Source: Liolophura sinensis (taxonomy: Eukaryota; Mollusca; Polyplacophora; Chitonida; Chitonidae). From it: DNA of 64,000 nucleotides. Below the pieces are notes generated by a model, which did not search any database, was not told the DNA's origin, and saw only the letters and a list, made by a program, of their open reading frames with translations. The position numbers and the translations under genes are program-made. The stretch spans positions 3,667,501 to 3,731,500 of the forward strand of contig NC_088303.1 of the NCBI RefSeq assembly GCF_032854445.1. Direction: 5' to 3'. This document shows positions 35,097 through 49,400 of this stretch, in pieces. Each line of letters starts with the position of its first letter. Within the stretch, counting starts at the first letter, position 1.

Positions 35097-36459
35097 CAGT
35101 TTATTCAGATTTCCTCCATCTATAAACTAATCATCTTTTTATCAGTGAAAAATTCTTTAGTATGGCGTCAAACAACAATTAAATACAAATGAGTTCCCTA
35201 GGCGTATACTCCAGCCTGATGGGATTCTGCTTGATTGCATTTAGCCGTTCATCACATAATGGAATAGGCCTTACACAATAGCCATGGTTCACGTCTATAA
35301 CCATTGCAAGAAAAGCTTGTGCGTCCTAGGCACAAATAAATGTTACTGTATCTAATAATATAAATTGCACAACTATAATAGTACTTTTCCACCTTCTGTG
35401 GGGCAACGTAAAATGACAATACAGTGTCAATGTAACATTAAACTAAGCTTGGTAGCCTACATGTATGTTGCACGTAGTGGACCTGAGAGACAAATCCACA
35501 ACACGTCAGGAAAATCTATTTAGAGACCTCAATCGTGCAAGAAGATGTCCGTCCGTAAATACACACCTGTAGCAGATTAAGGTGACGTCATTTACTGGAG
35601 GAAGCCCTGACATAACCTGTGAGCCGTGTTACGTTAAATAAAATGAATAAATAATAAATTGAATAATTTATTTGACTGTTGCTTAACGGTATATTCCGTT
35701 GAGAATTTTTTAATTTATATCTACGATGGCGATCATTTTTTTAAGAAACCGATGACAAGATCACAAAACAAAAGTTGCAATGGTCGATTACTTATTTACA
35801 CTTACCTGATCATCTCATCTCGTAATCACGTATAGCTGTTGATTACCTGTCGATTATAGGTGCGTCACTTTTACCTTAATCTACAAAGAACCTGTATTTT
35901 TAATCTCTAACACTCTCTTTGTGCAGCTTCTTGTTCCGATATACTGACATGAATAGGCCTACTGTCACACGAAGGATGATAGTATGTACACGTGCAATGA
36001 TTATGGGACTTAATAGATTTTCTTTCATATGACGAGATATACATACTGGCCTACATAATGGTCTACATCTGTGCAAACTGTATTGAACAGTTTTTGATGA
36101 ACATACAAACAGGCCACGACACATCTTGATAACCAGCACGATCATGACCTTTAACCTCTGCTTTTCGTATCAACATATCGATCATACCGAGAAATCTGAG
36201 ACTGCACTCGGCGATATATGTATGGATGCACATAGTATTTATATGTAAGCGTGCGTTGGTTATATACCTTGGGTAAACAAAGTATGAAGTATACATCGTG
36301 AATATGTAGGCCCCTAGTTTTGTTGATTTGGGGACAGAGGTCACACATACGTCACTAAGCCAACTGGCAACTCGGCCATAATATGTTACGGGAACTTGTG
36401 AGACAGTTAACTTCTGATAAACAATGATACTTATAATATCACTATACCAATTATATCAA

Positions 36460-36700
36460 ATTATTTATTTGATTGTTTTATAGTGCCCTGTATTGTTCAA
36501 AAATTGTTCATTCATTCGATGGTGATCAGTTTTATGGGCGGAGCGATTGTGGTAAACCACATTTCCTTTGGCAAGTTACTGACGGACTTGCCCACATACA
36601 TGAGCACAGATATGCACATCATATTGATGGAAAACAATTCAGTGGTTTTCAACGAACGTTATTTAGGCCTATACTCTGCGCAAACGACAGTATAGGCTAC
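36460..36700 (-). repeat. SINE family 3-like copy
   Basis: TTATTTGATTGTTTTATAGT resembles a degenerate reversed tail. GGCAAGTTACTGACGGACTT followed by GCCCAC matches the family 3 block at 23960 and 4280. The ends are uncertain. Confidence 0.45.
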
Positions 36701-37433
36701 GAGAGTCACCCATCGCTTATTCTCACCTGTGTTCCACAAGCATCTCGTGAGAGTACTGCAATATACTACAAGTACCGCTAGTTATAATCTCACTTATCTA
36801 CTAGGCATACTTATACTTAACATTAACTTAATTTAAGTTTTTAGTGGTCAATATCTCGTGGACCAGTGTCAGTTACGATATCGACCATCATATCTGGGGC
36901 CTTAACGTTTCAAGTACATGTAGGTATAGCACTTGTATTCAAGTGTTAGGCTCTATGTTAGATTAGTAAAATATAACAGCGTTACTGCAGGAACGGAAAA
37001 CTGGAAACCAAATCTGCCTAAATTGTATGCACCCATAAAACTCGACGGAATATCAAAATATTGGAGATATTGTTTTTTAAAAATCTTTTCCCTTTCCTTG
37101 TTTTAGGCACCGTACATAGTGGAAACGTTTTCATTCCGGACGGAAAACAAAAGGGTTTTCTGAATGGCACCAAGATCTTTCTCTGTGGAAATGGTTTCCT
37201 TTTGTATGGTGAATACATAGATGTTTATTTATTTATTTGCGCCACGATGGAAGCTACATCCTTGGAAGTGAGGAGTTATCTCCCCGAAGCGCCACCTGTT
37301 GTGTTTTGATTTCTGATGGGACACGCCGATGTGGGCAGTTTTTTGGTCAAAAAGAAAGAAATGTAAAATTTTGAGATGACACATCCTTGTGTTGTAGAGG
37401 AAAGTCCTCGGTAGATTCAAGAGGGATTTGAAG

Positions 37434-40400
37434 ATGGCGAGTTTTTTTGGCAAAAAAGGTACGGAGAATCAATTAACTGGTTGTAGGTAGAAAAGCAAAA
37501 CACCTGATACAACAACAACTCCAGGTTAAGCTACATTACACTTACCGTGGCTATCAACTAAAACCTACATGTATCTGTGGCATCTGCCACCAGCAAATCA
37601 GTAAGTTACACGTACCTACTTTTAGCAATGATGAGTCTAGCCAAGTAAATTAGACGTTGTAAGCTAACGATACAACGGCCATCAGATGACGCTCGTTTGC
37701 AGGCATGGCCATTTGCACAGTCTAGCATTCGTTAGATCACTTGTTATTCACCAATATGTTAATCAATAACTTGTCCAAAGTGTGCACTTTACTCTGGGCA
37801 CACCGGTTTCGTCCACACACAACATGTTTGAAACAGACTGCCATTATTTATGAAAAGTTCTGGGCTATCAGTAACATCAGAAAAATACAGGATCGGAAGC
37901 TACAGACCATGTGATCTCCTTAGTAACAAACAGCGTGTGTGGGGAAAACGGTCCTCCCAATAATATGGCATAGGAAAATGCCTGTTTTTTAATCGCTGTC
38001 AGTGATCTTGTATCTGTTGGATTCGTATAATTTTCAGCTTTCCAGATAGTCTTAAGTATTTCTGCAGAACTTTCGTGATGTTATACAAAATTACGCCCTG
38101 CTGGTCGCTAGCGAAGGGGCAAAATGGGACCTTTTCCCCAATGCTTTAACGTAGGGCGGCCATTTTGTTTTTGACATGAAAGGGTGGTCACGTGACCTCC
38201 AATTTCTGACTTGTCTTTCAGAATAATTTATTTGATTGGTGGTACACCATACTCAAGAATATTTCACTTGTATGCAGGCGGCCAACATTGTGGTGGGAAG
38301 AAACAGGGTAGAGCCCAGGCAGGGGAAACCCACGACCATCTGCAGGTTGCTGGTAGACCTTTCTGTGTACGGTTGGAGAGGAAGCCAGCATGAGCTGGAC
38401 TTGAACTCACAGCGACCGCATTGATGGAAGGCCCCTGGGTCAGTGCACATGCTGGCGTGCTAACCCTGTTGGCCACAGAGGCCCCGAGGATGACCTTAAG
38501 CAGCAATCAAAGAAATAAGTAAATCAATATGACTCTGTGTTTTCTGGTTTTTACTTGACACACAATCATATCACCATTACTGTTGTAACTGGGTGAAAAC
38601 CACAAGGATGTCAACAACAACTGCATCTGCCCAGGACATTGCTCAAACCATGATAAATTTAGTGTAGGAGAAAAGCTTGTGTTGTAATATTCCTATTTTA
38701 ATGTTCCTTTCTTGTTTTGGGTTTAGGCCCGTCGTCGGCTGAGGTAAAGAGGGAGGCTGATATTAAGAAGAACATAACAACAGAATTCTCTAGAGCATTG
38801 AAAACTCTGCAGAGGGAACACATCAATTCCTCTGACCCCATATTCAGGTAATGATTCATGTGAGCCCATCATACATGTACAGGTGGTCTAATTAATATGT
38901 CTTTAAATTTGTGCAGTATATAATTTTGCTGAGAAAAATGTGTATGGTTTGTATCAAGGAAGTATCTGTTCACTTCCTTCATGTTTGTGTAACACGCGAA
39001 AGGTCTTCAAGGTGGGGGTTTGGGGCTTTGGGGGAGGGGGGGACAGGGAGCTAGGGGTGGTGGTGTGTAAAGTATATTCATATTACCCCTAGTCATATTT
39101 GTGTCTTTTAACATTGAATGACCTTGTACACAATTCAGCATTGCCACAGGAAGTCTCTGTGTGGGGTAATGGAAACACCATGAATATTTGCCAGTGTGTG
39201 TATCACGTGATTTGCATAATAACTTTAAATATCAAATTAACCACCACTTTAACTAAAATTTCATTTGGGATAATTTTGCTGCTCAGGTGATTGAGAAGTT
39301 TTATGCATTTGTAGTCTGAATAACCGGGCTTTGTTGCACTTTACAGGGTCATGTCAGCACTTACATGTATCTTTCATCCAATGCAAAGCTAAACTTAATA
39401 TGTATTTTTACAAAATTCATCACATCAGGCTGTATATAAGCAGTTGAAGAATGGTAGGATATGTTCTTCTAGTCTTCTAGGGAGCCTAGTCTTGTGTCTT
39501 TAACCTAGGTTAAATTTCTGTTTCAGTGATGACCTTGCCAATAGTGTGTGTAATGTTTTAGAGGCAGTGTTTCTCCATGGGTTGAAAGGATCGACTGTTA
39601 AAAAGGTACATGTGAAATTATTGCTGTTCTTTCACCAATGATGTGAACTAATGAGATGATTGTTAATCAGTGTTTATGGCTTTCAGCATAAATTTCAAAG
39701 TCTTTTCTGAAATTTTGCCTAAACCTTGATTTATCATTGTTGCTGTCCCTCAGCTATAACAACACATGTACCAAGTTATCTAATTACGTTTATTTTCACT
39801 TTAGCATAAAATGAATCTGGATGAAACCTGTTATGATGAAGTGTGATATGGATTTAATGAATTCTATTTGAAGTGATGTCATTGAAGCCAAGACTGAAAG
39901 ACTTCTGTATTAAGACATTGAGCAGTATTATTGAACTCAACCATTGACCTCCTATAGAACACGCATCAAGCTATGATGTCTACATACATGTACATGTATC
40001 TCTAAACCTGCATTTGTTTCAGATAACCAGTTATTTAGTGGGATGGAGTACAGATGCAGAGCTAGTGGTATATTATTTTTTAAAATGTGGAATATATATG
40101 CAACCATTTGGGCATTATCTTTTATATACAAAGCCTTTATTAATGCATGTGTTGCTTGCTTATGACATGCTAATTCAGTTGCCACTACTACATTTACATG
40201 CATATTGATTGAACCCATAATTGTCACATAAACATACCTGTAGATATACATATACATACAGCAGAATCTGGATTTTCCCCTGTTCTTATGGATGTGTTTC
40301 CAAAGTGCATGGAAAAAAGAACTTTAATACGAGAGTTTGGAGATTGAACTCTTCTATTGCCATGTGACCATATATTTTATGGTGCTACCAAGCCCAAGAA

Positions 40401-43400
40401 CTTACATTGTATCTTTGTTATATACCTGACGTACCAAGGGCAAGCAGAATACATCTGGAACAAAACCTATGGTACAGCTGGACTTATTTTGATATCCCCT
40501 ATTGTAATTTTTATTAAAGTTAACATTGTAAAATATACATGTACATGCATCTTGTGTATTTGTGGCTGCTGGATTAGACAGCACCAGCTGACACAGCATG
40601 GTTTGGCTTTCTCTTTCAGTTTCACACTATCATGTCTGAACTCTCCCAGGTTTTGGTTGTGGGTATTGCTGCTTAGCTTCTACTTCTGGTAAGGGTGTGA
40701 GGCCTGGATATTGACACATCTAATAATGCTAAAAGCAACCTGTAATTTCCCAAATATTCTGCAGAGTATAGCTTGGTTGAGGACATGTCAGCTAAGTGTG
40801 AATATTTTAGCTTCTTGCATGAAGGGACATCACTCTGCCTGTAACACTATATCTAAGAAATCACATTTCTAAGAAGCTGTAGATAAGTTTTTCGGGCTGA
40901 CAGATGGTAAATGTAGATCAGTCCTGAGACATACCTAAGACTTCAACATCGATCAGCTTGGTACTACCTCGCTTGCTGCTCAATATAAGAGGACTAGGCC
41001 CAGTATTGCCCATTGATTGGTCAGGTATCAATATAACGTGACATGGTTGTGTGTCGGGTTCGGTGTCTTAAGCGTGACTTTTCAATCAGGCAGCACTATA
41101 AATATGTCTGTATTGGGCCTGCCTTGCTGCAAGGAGACACCGTGGTGATATGACCCAAGTAATGTTGGAAATGATGTTAAACCCAATCGGGACAAAGCAA
41201 ACTTAGTGTGTTGGATATAATGTGTTTTGGCAGTGACATTTCAGCATGGGCATGTAGGACTGCCATGATTTCATGGGCATTTACATCCTGTCCACTTCAC
41301 ATTCTATGAGTATAAAGGAGTAAACATGTGGCTTTACCATGGAGAAAATGTTACAAAAAGCAGTGTCTTAAAACCTCACAGGTTATATTTATGCATGCAC
41401 AACATATACATGTGATATAAATAGGTATTTAATTATGAAATACTTTTATTCTCACTTTCATGCTTAGGTTCTGTGAAGGGTTTTTCTCTGTGTGATATTA
41501 GGTAATGACATTATCATGACAGTCATGACTGACTATACATGTAGCGTTTTGATTCTCACACATTTTGTACAGTCTGCTTTGTATAGTCCTGCTGTGTGTA
41601 CACAGGCCTATGACAGTAGAAACATCCTTTGTTTGATCTTCAGTTGTGCTCTGGTTTATGCTTCAGTTACCGCTATGTATTTTCTTTTGGAAGCTTTTCT
41701 TATTATGTCATCCAGTTTTAAAAACCATGATGTAAATTCTGGCAATTGTCTCAACAAGTAAAACAAATTGAATATGCAGCTATACAGGACTTGATGAAAA
41801 GTCAGCCTACTCACTTTATTAAACTAGCTGGCTTTGAATTAACATACATGTACACATTAACAAATTAAATTAGTATTTAAAAGGCTCTGTACGTTCTCAG
41901 GCTTGCAGTTTTTATCTATTACAGTTTGCTTATCCACGTAAGTTTATTGTCAGTCATAACCAACAGTAATTCTGTATACACATGTAGAGGTTTGTCAGGT
42001 GGATGCCTATGGGAGAGGTGATTTGTCCAGTGTCTTCTTTCCATAAACCCAACAACATACACACATATTAAAGTAAAATATGATGACTTTGACAACAAAA
42101 TCTGTATGAATAAATGGATCATTGTATATACATTGTACATGATTGTATACAGTTACACACATCTATCTGCAGTGTTTTGGGGGCCTCCATGGCCGAGGGG
42201 ACTAGCACGCCAGTGCGCTGCAATGAACCAGTAGCCTCCCACCAATGCAGTTGCTGCATGTGAGTTCATGCTGGTGAACCTCTCCGGCCATACGTGGGAA
42301 GGTCTGCCCAGTCACCTGCTGATGCTCGTGGGTTTCCCCCAGGGGATCTGTCTGGTTTCCTCCCATCATATTGCTGGCTGCCGTCCTATAAGTGAAATAT
42401 TGTTGAATACAGGATAAAACACGTGTCAAATAAATAAATCTGCAATGTTTCTCTGCAACTTGTGATAATGCTCTTTTGCTACATGTAGAGATGGTTTTCT
42501 GTTTGCAGAATTTCTGGCAGCTAGCCAAGAAGTTTACGCACAGTGGATGTTGTATCCCAGCTGAATCATCTAGGACAAATTAGCAGTGAGGTGGGCATGT
42601 GTCGAGTAAGTACATTTCTGTATACCACCTGGTCATGTCTGTCATCAGCACCTGATTGTGTGTGAGCACCTGGTCCAGTGTATCATCACCACCTGGTCCT
42701 GTGTACCATCACCACCTGGTCCTGTGTACCATCACCACCTGGTCCTGTGTACCATCACCATCTGGTCCTGTGTACCATCACCACCTGGTCCTGTGTACCA
42801 TCACCACCTGGTCCTGTGTACCATCACCACCTGGTCCTGTGTACCATCACCACCTGGTCCTGTGTACCATCACCACCTGGTCCTGTGTACCATCAGCACC
42901 TGGTCTGTGTACCATCACCCACCTGGTCCTGTATACCATCAGCACCTGATCCCATGTATCATCAGCACCTGGTCGTGTGTACCAGCACCGCCTGGTCCTG
43001 TGTACCATCAGCACCTGGTCCTTTGTATCATCAGCACCTGATCGTGTGTACCATGAGCACTGGTCCTGTGTATCAGCACCATCTGGTCCTGTGTACCATC
43101 ACCACCTGGTCCTGTGTACCATCACCATCTGGTCCTCTGGTCCTGTGTACCATCACCATCTGGTCCTGTGTACCATCACCACCTGGTCCTGTGTACCATC
43201 ACCACCTGGTTCTGTGTACCATCACCACCTGGTCCTGTGTACCATCACCATCTGGTCCTGTTGTACCATCACCACCTGGTCCTGTATACCATCACCACCT
43301 GATCCCGATGTATCATCAGCACCTGTCGTGTGTACCTGGTCCTGTGTACCATCACCACCTGGAGCTGTGTACCATCAGCACCTGGTGCTGTGTACCATGA

Positions 43401-46400
43401 GCACCTGGGTCCTGTGTACCATTACCATCCGGAGCTGTGTACCATGAGCACCTGATCGTGTGTACCGTGAGCACCTGGTCCTGTGTATCAGCACCACCTG
43501 ATCCTGTGTACCATCTCCACTTGGTCTGTGTACCATCAGCACCTGGTCCCTGTGTACATGTACCATCAGCACCTGGAGCTGTGTACCATCAGCACCTGGT
43601 CGTGTGTACCATCAGCACCTGGTCGTGTGTACCAGCACTATCTGTTCCTATGTCCCATCACCACCTGGTCCTGTGTACCATCAGCACCTGGTCCTTTGTA
43701 TCATCAGCACCTGGTCCTGTGTACCATGAGCACCTGGTCCTGTGTACCATCACCACCTGGAGCTGTGTACCATCAGCACCTGGTCCTGTGTACCATGAGC
43801 ACCTGGTCCTGTGTATCATCAGCTCCTGGTCCTGTGTACCATCAGCACCTGGTCCTGTGTACCATGAGCACCTGATCCTGTGTACCATGAGCACCTGCTC
43901 CTGTGTACCATCACCACCCGGAGCAGTGTACCATGAGCACCTGATCGTGTGTACCTTGAGCACCTGGTCTTGTGTATCAGCACCACCTGGTCCTGTGTAC
44001 CATTCTCCACTTGGTCCCTGTGTACCATCAGCACCTGGTCCTGTGTACATGTACCATGAGCACCTGGAGCTGTGGTACCATGAGCACCCTGGTCGTGCGT
44101 ACCATCAGGACCTGGTCCTTTGCATCATCAGCACCTGGTCCTGTGTACCATCACCATCTGGTCCTGTGTACCATCACCATCTGGTCCAGTGTATCATCAG
44201 CACCTGGTCCTTTGTATCATCAGCACCTGGTCCTGTGTACCATCACCACCTGGAGCTGTGTACCATCAGCACCTGGTCCTGTGTACCATCAGCACCTGGT
44301 CCTGTGTATCATCAGCTCCTGGTCCTGTGTACCCTGAGCACCTGGTCCTGTGTACCATGAGCACCTGATCCTGTGTACCATGAGCACCTGGCTCCTGTGT
44401 ACCATCACCACCCGGAGCAGTGTACCATGAGCACCTGATCGTGTGTACCATGAGCACCTGGTCCTGTGTATCAGCACCACCTGGTCCTGTGTACCATCTC
44501 CACTTGGTCCTGTGTACCATCAGCACATGGAGCTGTGTACCATCAGCACCTGGAGCTTGTGTACCATCACCACCTGGTCGTGTGTACCATCAGCAACCTG
44601 GTCCTGTGTACCATCAGCACCTGGTCCTGTGGTATCATCAGCTCCTGGTCCTGTGCACCATGAGCACCTGGTCCTGTGTACCATCAGCACCTGATCCTGT
44701 GTACCATGAGCACCTGGTCCTGTGTATCAGCACCACCTGGCCCTGTGTACCATCACCAATCTGGCCCTGTGTACCACTTGGTCCTGTGTACCAGCACCAC
44801 CTGGACCTGTGTATCATCACGATCTGGTCCTGTGTGCCATCATCACCAGTTCCTGTGTATCAATCAGCACCTGGTGTGTGTACCAGCACCATCTGATCGT
44901 GTGTACCAGCACCATCTGGTCGTGTGTACCATCACCACCTGATCCTGTGTATCATCAGCACCTGGTCGTGTGTACCAGCAGCACCTGGTCCTGTGTCCCA
45001 TCATCACATGGTCATATGTACCAGTACCACTTGGACCTCTGTACCATCACTCCTGGTCCTGTGTATCATCACCACCTTGTCCTGTGTACCATGAGCACCT
45101 GGTCCTGTGTACCATCAGCACCTGGTCGTGTGTACCATGAGTGCCTGTATATCATCAGCACCTGGTCCTGTGTACCATCTCGACTTGGTCCTGTGTACCA
45201 TAACCACCTGGTCCTGTGTACCATCACCACCTGGAGCTGTGTACCATCAGCACCTGGTCCTGTGTACCATCAGCACCTAGTCCTGTGTACCATCACAACC
45301 TGGTCCTGTGTACAATCAATACCTGGTCCTGTGTACCATCACTACTTGGTCCTGTGTACCATAACCACCTGGTCCTGTGTACCATCACCACCTGGAGTTG
45401 TGTACCATCAGCACCTGGTCCTGTGTACCATCAGCACCTGGTCCTGTGTACCATCACAACCTGGTCCTGTGTACCATCACTACTTGGTCCTGTGTACCAT
45501 GAGCACCTGGTCCTGTGTACCATGAGCACCTGGTCCTGTGTACCATCACTACTTGATCCTGTGTTCCATCAGCACCTGGTCCTGTGTACCACCCTTTGTA
45601 CTTATTGCCATACAATTGGCTGTGTCATACATTGTACATATTTTGTGAGATGTGTTCACTTTTTCTCTTATTTGTTAGGCCTGGGTTCGTGTAGCACTGA
45701 ACGAGTGTCTGATGGAGAGTTACGTGGATGCCATGATAGCTGACACAAGCACCCTCGTGTAAGTTTAGGTGTAGGTCACACATATCAGGTAGAGTTGTAC
45801 GCAGGTCAGTCATGTGGGGCCATCTCCCACTCACTTGGTTTGTTTCTCTGTACATCTGTGTAGGGAGTTCCAGCCAGCAGAGAGGGGTAGGAAAGGGTCG
45901 GTAATTGGCAGTCTCCCACTACCTTACTACTCCTGGTGGTTGGGATAGTTGCAGGGACAGCACTATGAGCTACATTTGATAAATAAAGATGTTATTATTG
46001 TTATTATTATGTCTCTACTAAACAGACATAACTTCATTTGAACAAAAAGCATAAATATTATGTGAAAGAACCCACTGTTGCTATTTTACGACATTGGTGT
46101 TGAACACGTTTATGTGTCAGGTCAAAGGTATAGCCTGGGCCCTAATATTTTTTTGTTTACTCTTCTATGTGATTGTGGTATAAAACTGGTGATAGATTGT
46201 AATGCAATCAGCTGTGATGAAGATTCCGGACCTCACATACAAAACTGCACCAATTTGTGCCAGGCTGGCAAGGATCGAAAACTGTACTCTGAAACTAGAA
46301 TTTTTGGTTGCTTCACAAAAAGTATAATTTTATCAATCTACACAGAATAATGCCTACAGGATAGTAAATATGCTTAAAAGACTGAAAAAGCTGCAGTAGT

Positions 46401-49400
46401 TTTGCATCTTGTTGTTACCATGATTGCTGTTTGTGAGGCTGTGGTGACATTAAGTGATCAGTGACCCTCGTGTGTGGCAATTTGCGCATCACCGCTTGTC
46501 TTCCACCAATATTGTTTGGACCTCCTTATGTCATGTAAAAATTCTTCAGTAACTTGTCAAAGGTTGGGGATCATGCTGAACATTTTTCTCCGAGCATCCA
46601 ACTGGCCACCATCGTATTAGTTCAGAACTTTTGAGTATGGCATAAAGTAACAGTCTAATGAATAAATAAATGTAATGTTTCCATCAATTTATTTCAGCAA
46701 TTACTACAAAAGAACCGCATATTTACGAGATCCAGAAGAACCTGACATTCTGAAATCCTATCTACAAGGTATCATACAATTCTTAATTTTCTTGAGCATT
46801 TTGAAAATGATGGAAAGCAATATATACAGTGCATGCTCCTCGTAAAACTCTTCCTCATCGTAGGGAGTTCAGGGGCCTCTGTGTCCAAGTAACTAGCATG
46901 GTAGCGTGGCCTCTCACCAATGTGGTCGCTGTAAGTTCAGTCCAACTCATGCTGGCTTTCTTTGTGGCAATGTATGGGAAGGTCTGCCAGCAACCTGTGG
47001 AAGGCCATGGGTTTCCACGGGCTCTGCCTTGTTTCCTCCCACCATAATGCTGGAAGACAACGTATAAGTGAAATGGTCTTGAGTATGGCATAAAAAACAC
47101 CAATTAAACAGATTAAATAGATACTGAAAACTAAAAATAAATAAATCAGAATAAATCAGGGTTCTGAAATTCCACAGAAGTATGGGTTGAGAAATCATTA
47201 GAACCATAGTCTAAGCACAGCCTCTTTACTGTTACATCGCACCTCACACTGCACTGTTACATCACACCTCACACTGCACTGTTACATCGCACATCACACT
47301 GCACTGTTACATCGCACATCACACTGCACTGTTACATCGCACGTCACACTGCACAGATACATCGCACATGACACTGTACTGTTACATTGCACATGACACT
47401 GCAGTGTTACATCGCACATGACACTGCACTGTTACATGGCGCATCTCACTGCACTGTTACATCGCACATGACACCGCAATGTTACATCGCACATGACACT
47501 GCACTGTTACATCGCACATGACACTGCACTGTTACATCGCACATCACACTGCCCTGTTACAGCACACCTCACACTACACTGTTACATCGCACGACACTAC
47601 ACTTTTACATCGCACATAACACTGCACTGTTACATCGCACATGACACTGCACTGTTACATCGCACATGACACTGCACTGTTTCATTGCACATCACACTAC
47701 ACTTTTACATCGCACATAACACTGCACTGTTACATCGCACATCACACTGCACTGTTACATCGCACATCACACTGCACTGTTACAGCGCACCTCACACTAC
47801 ACTGTTACATCGCACATCACACTACACTTTTACATCGCACATCACACTGCACTGTTACATCGCACATGACACTGCACCGTTACATCGCACATCACACTGC
47901 CCTGTTACAGCGCACCTCACACTACACTGTTACATCGCACATCACACTACACTTTTACATCGCACATAACACTGCACTGTTACATCGCACATGACACTGC
48001 ACTGTTGCATCGCACATGACACTGCACTGTTTCATTGCACATCACACTACACTTTTACATCGCACATAACACTGCACTGTTACATCGCACATCACACTGC
48101 ACTGTTACATCGCACATGACACTGCCCCGTTACATCGCACATCACACTACACTTTTACATCGCACATCACACTGCACTGTTACATCGCACATGACGCTGC
48201 ACTGTTACATCGCACATCACACTGCCCTGTTACATCGCACATCACACTGCCCTGTTACATCGCACATCACACTGCACTGTTACATCGCACATAACACTGC
48301 ACTGTTACATCGCACATGACACTGCACTGTTACATCACACATGACACTGCACTGTTACATCGCACATCACACTGCACTGTTACATCGCACATAACACTGC
48401 ACTGTTACATCGCACCTCACACTGCACTGTTACATCGCCCATCACACTGCACTGTTACATCGCACATCACACTACACTGTTACATCGCACATGACACTGC
48501 ACTGTTACATCGCACATCACACTGCACTGTTACATCGCACATCACACTGCACTGTTACATCGCACATCACACTGCCCTGTTCCAGCTCACATCACACTGC
48601 ACTGTTACATCGCACATGACACTGCACTGTTGCATCGCACATGACACTGCCCTGTTACAGCGCACATGACACTGCACTGTTACATCGCACATAACACTGC
48701 ACTGTTACATCGCACATAACACTGCACTGTTACATCGCACATCACACTACCGTGGTCATAGTCATGTACATGTACATCTGCCTGGCCCTCTGCCCTTTAC
48801 CGAAAAATGTTAAGAGCCTATTTATTAATCATTTTAATATAAAATTTGGTGAATTTTTATATAATGTCTGGTTAGAAACCTGTTGAAAGTGGGCATTGTT
48901 GGACAATAATGTACCAACCTTTATTGTGGTGAGAATATTCATATTTGGCTTCATAGCGCTGTATCTCCAAAACTAAGAACCCACGTGGACGATCTAGAAT
49001 CATTGAAGTGCGTATATGAACTCATTGGTGGGCTTTCAGAATGCATATGGGGTCGGGTGAAGTATTCAAATTGACCTACTTTTTGGGGTCAGAGTACATG
49101 TATAACTTCCACTGTATTTCTACCCTGGTTCTAGGGCCTGGCTACCCACGCCACAATGTACTTGTATCTGTGCAGAGGTTCAAAACACTGTTTAGCTTAT
49201 GTAAAGCAAAATACTTCCTGTAACTGTATGTACACGTTATAGAAACTGTATGTGAAAGTGTGATCCAACAAAGAGGCTACATTGTATTGTGATCTCAATG
49301 CTTCATGTAACTGTATGTACACGTTATAGGAACTGTATGTGAGAGTGTGATCCAACAAAGAGGCTACATTGTATTGTGATCTCAATACTTCCTGTAACTG

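Larger units (their letters stand above)
32519..37433. other. Divergent intergenic region between TMC and PLEKHM1
   Basis: TMC starts leftward at 32518 and PLEKHM1 rightward at 37434, so promoters for both should lie here. I see no TATA box that stands out. The region holds SINE pieces (32579-32890, 34560-35096, 36460-36700) and a G-tract at 34159. Short ORFs, including a 102-codon one at 36473, coincide with repeat sequence and are not credible genes. Confidence 0.55.

Noticed and set aside
36473-36781. 102-codon ORF upstream of PLEKHM1
   Set aside because: It overlaps a repeat block found at two other places in the window and has no recognisable domain.
42656-45743. Plus-strand ORFs of 127-307 codons (MYHHHLVLCTITTWSCVPS type) and minus-strand VMVHRTRC types
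   Set aside because: They come from the 23-bp array of PLEKHM1 intron 4. The same peptide unit appears in all three frames because 23 is not a multiple of 3.
47641-48669. His/Thr-rich ORFs of 94-117 codons
   Set aside because: They come from the 25-bp array and switch frames with every unit.
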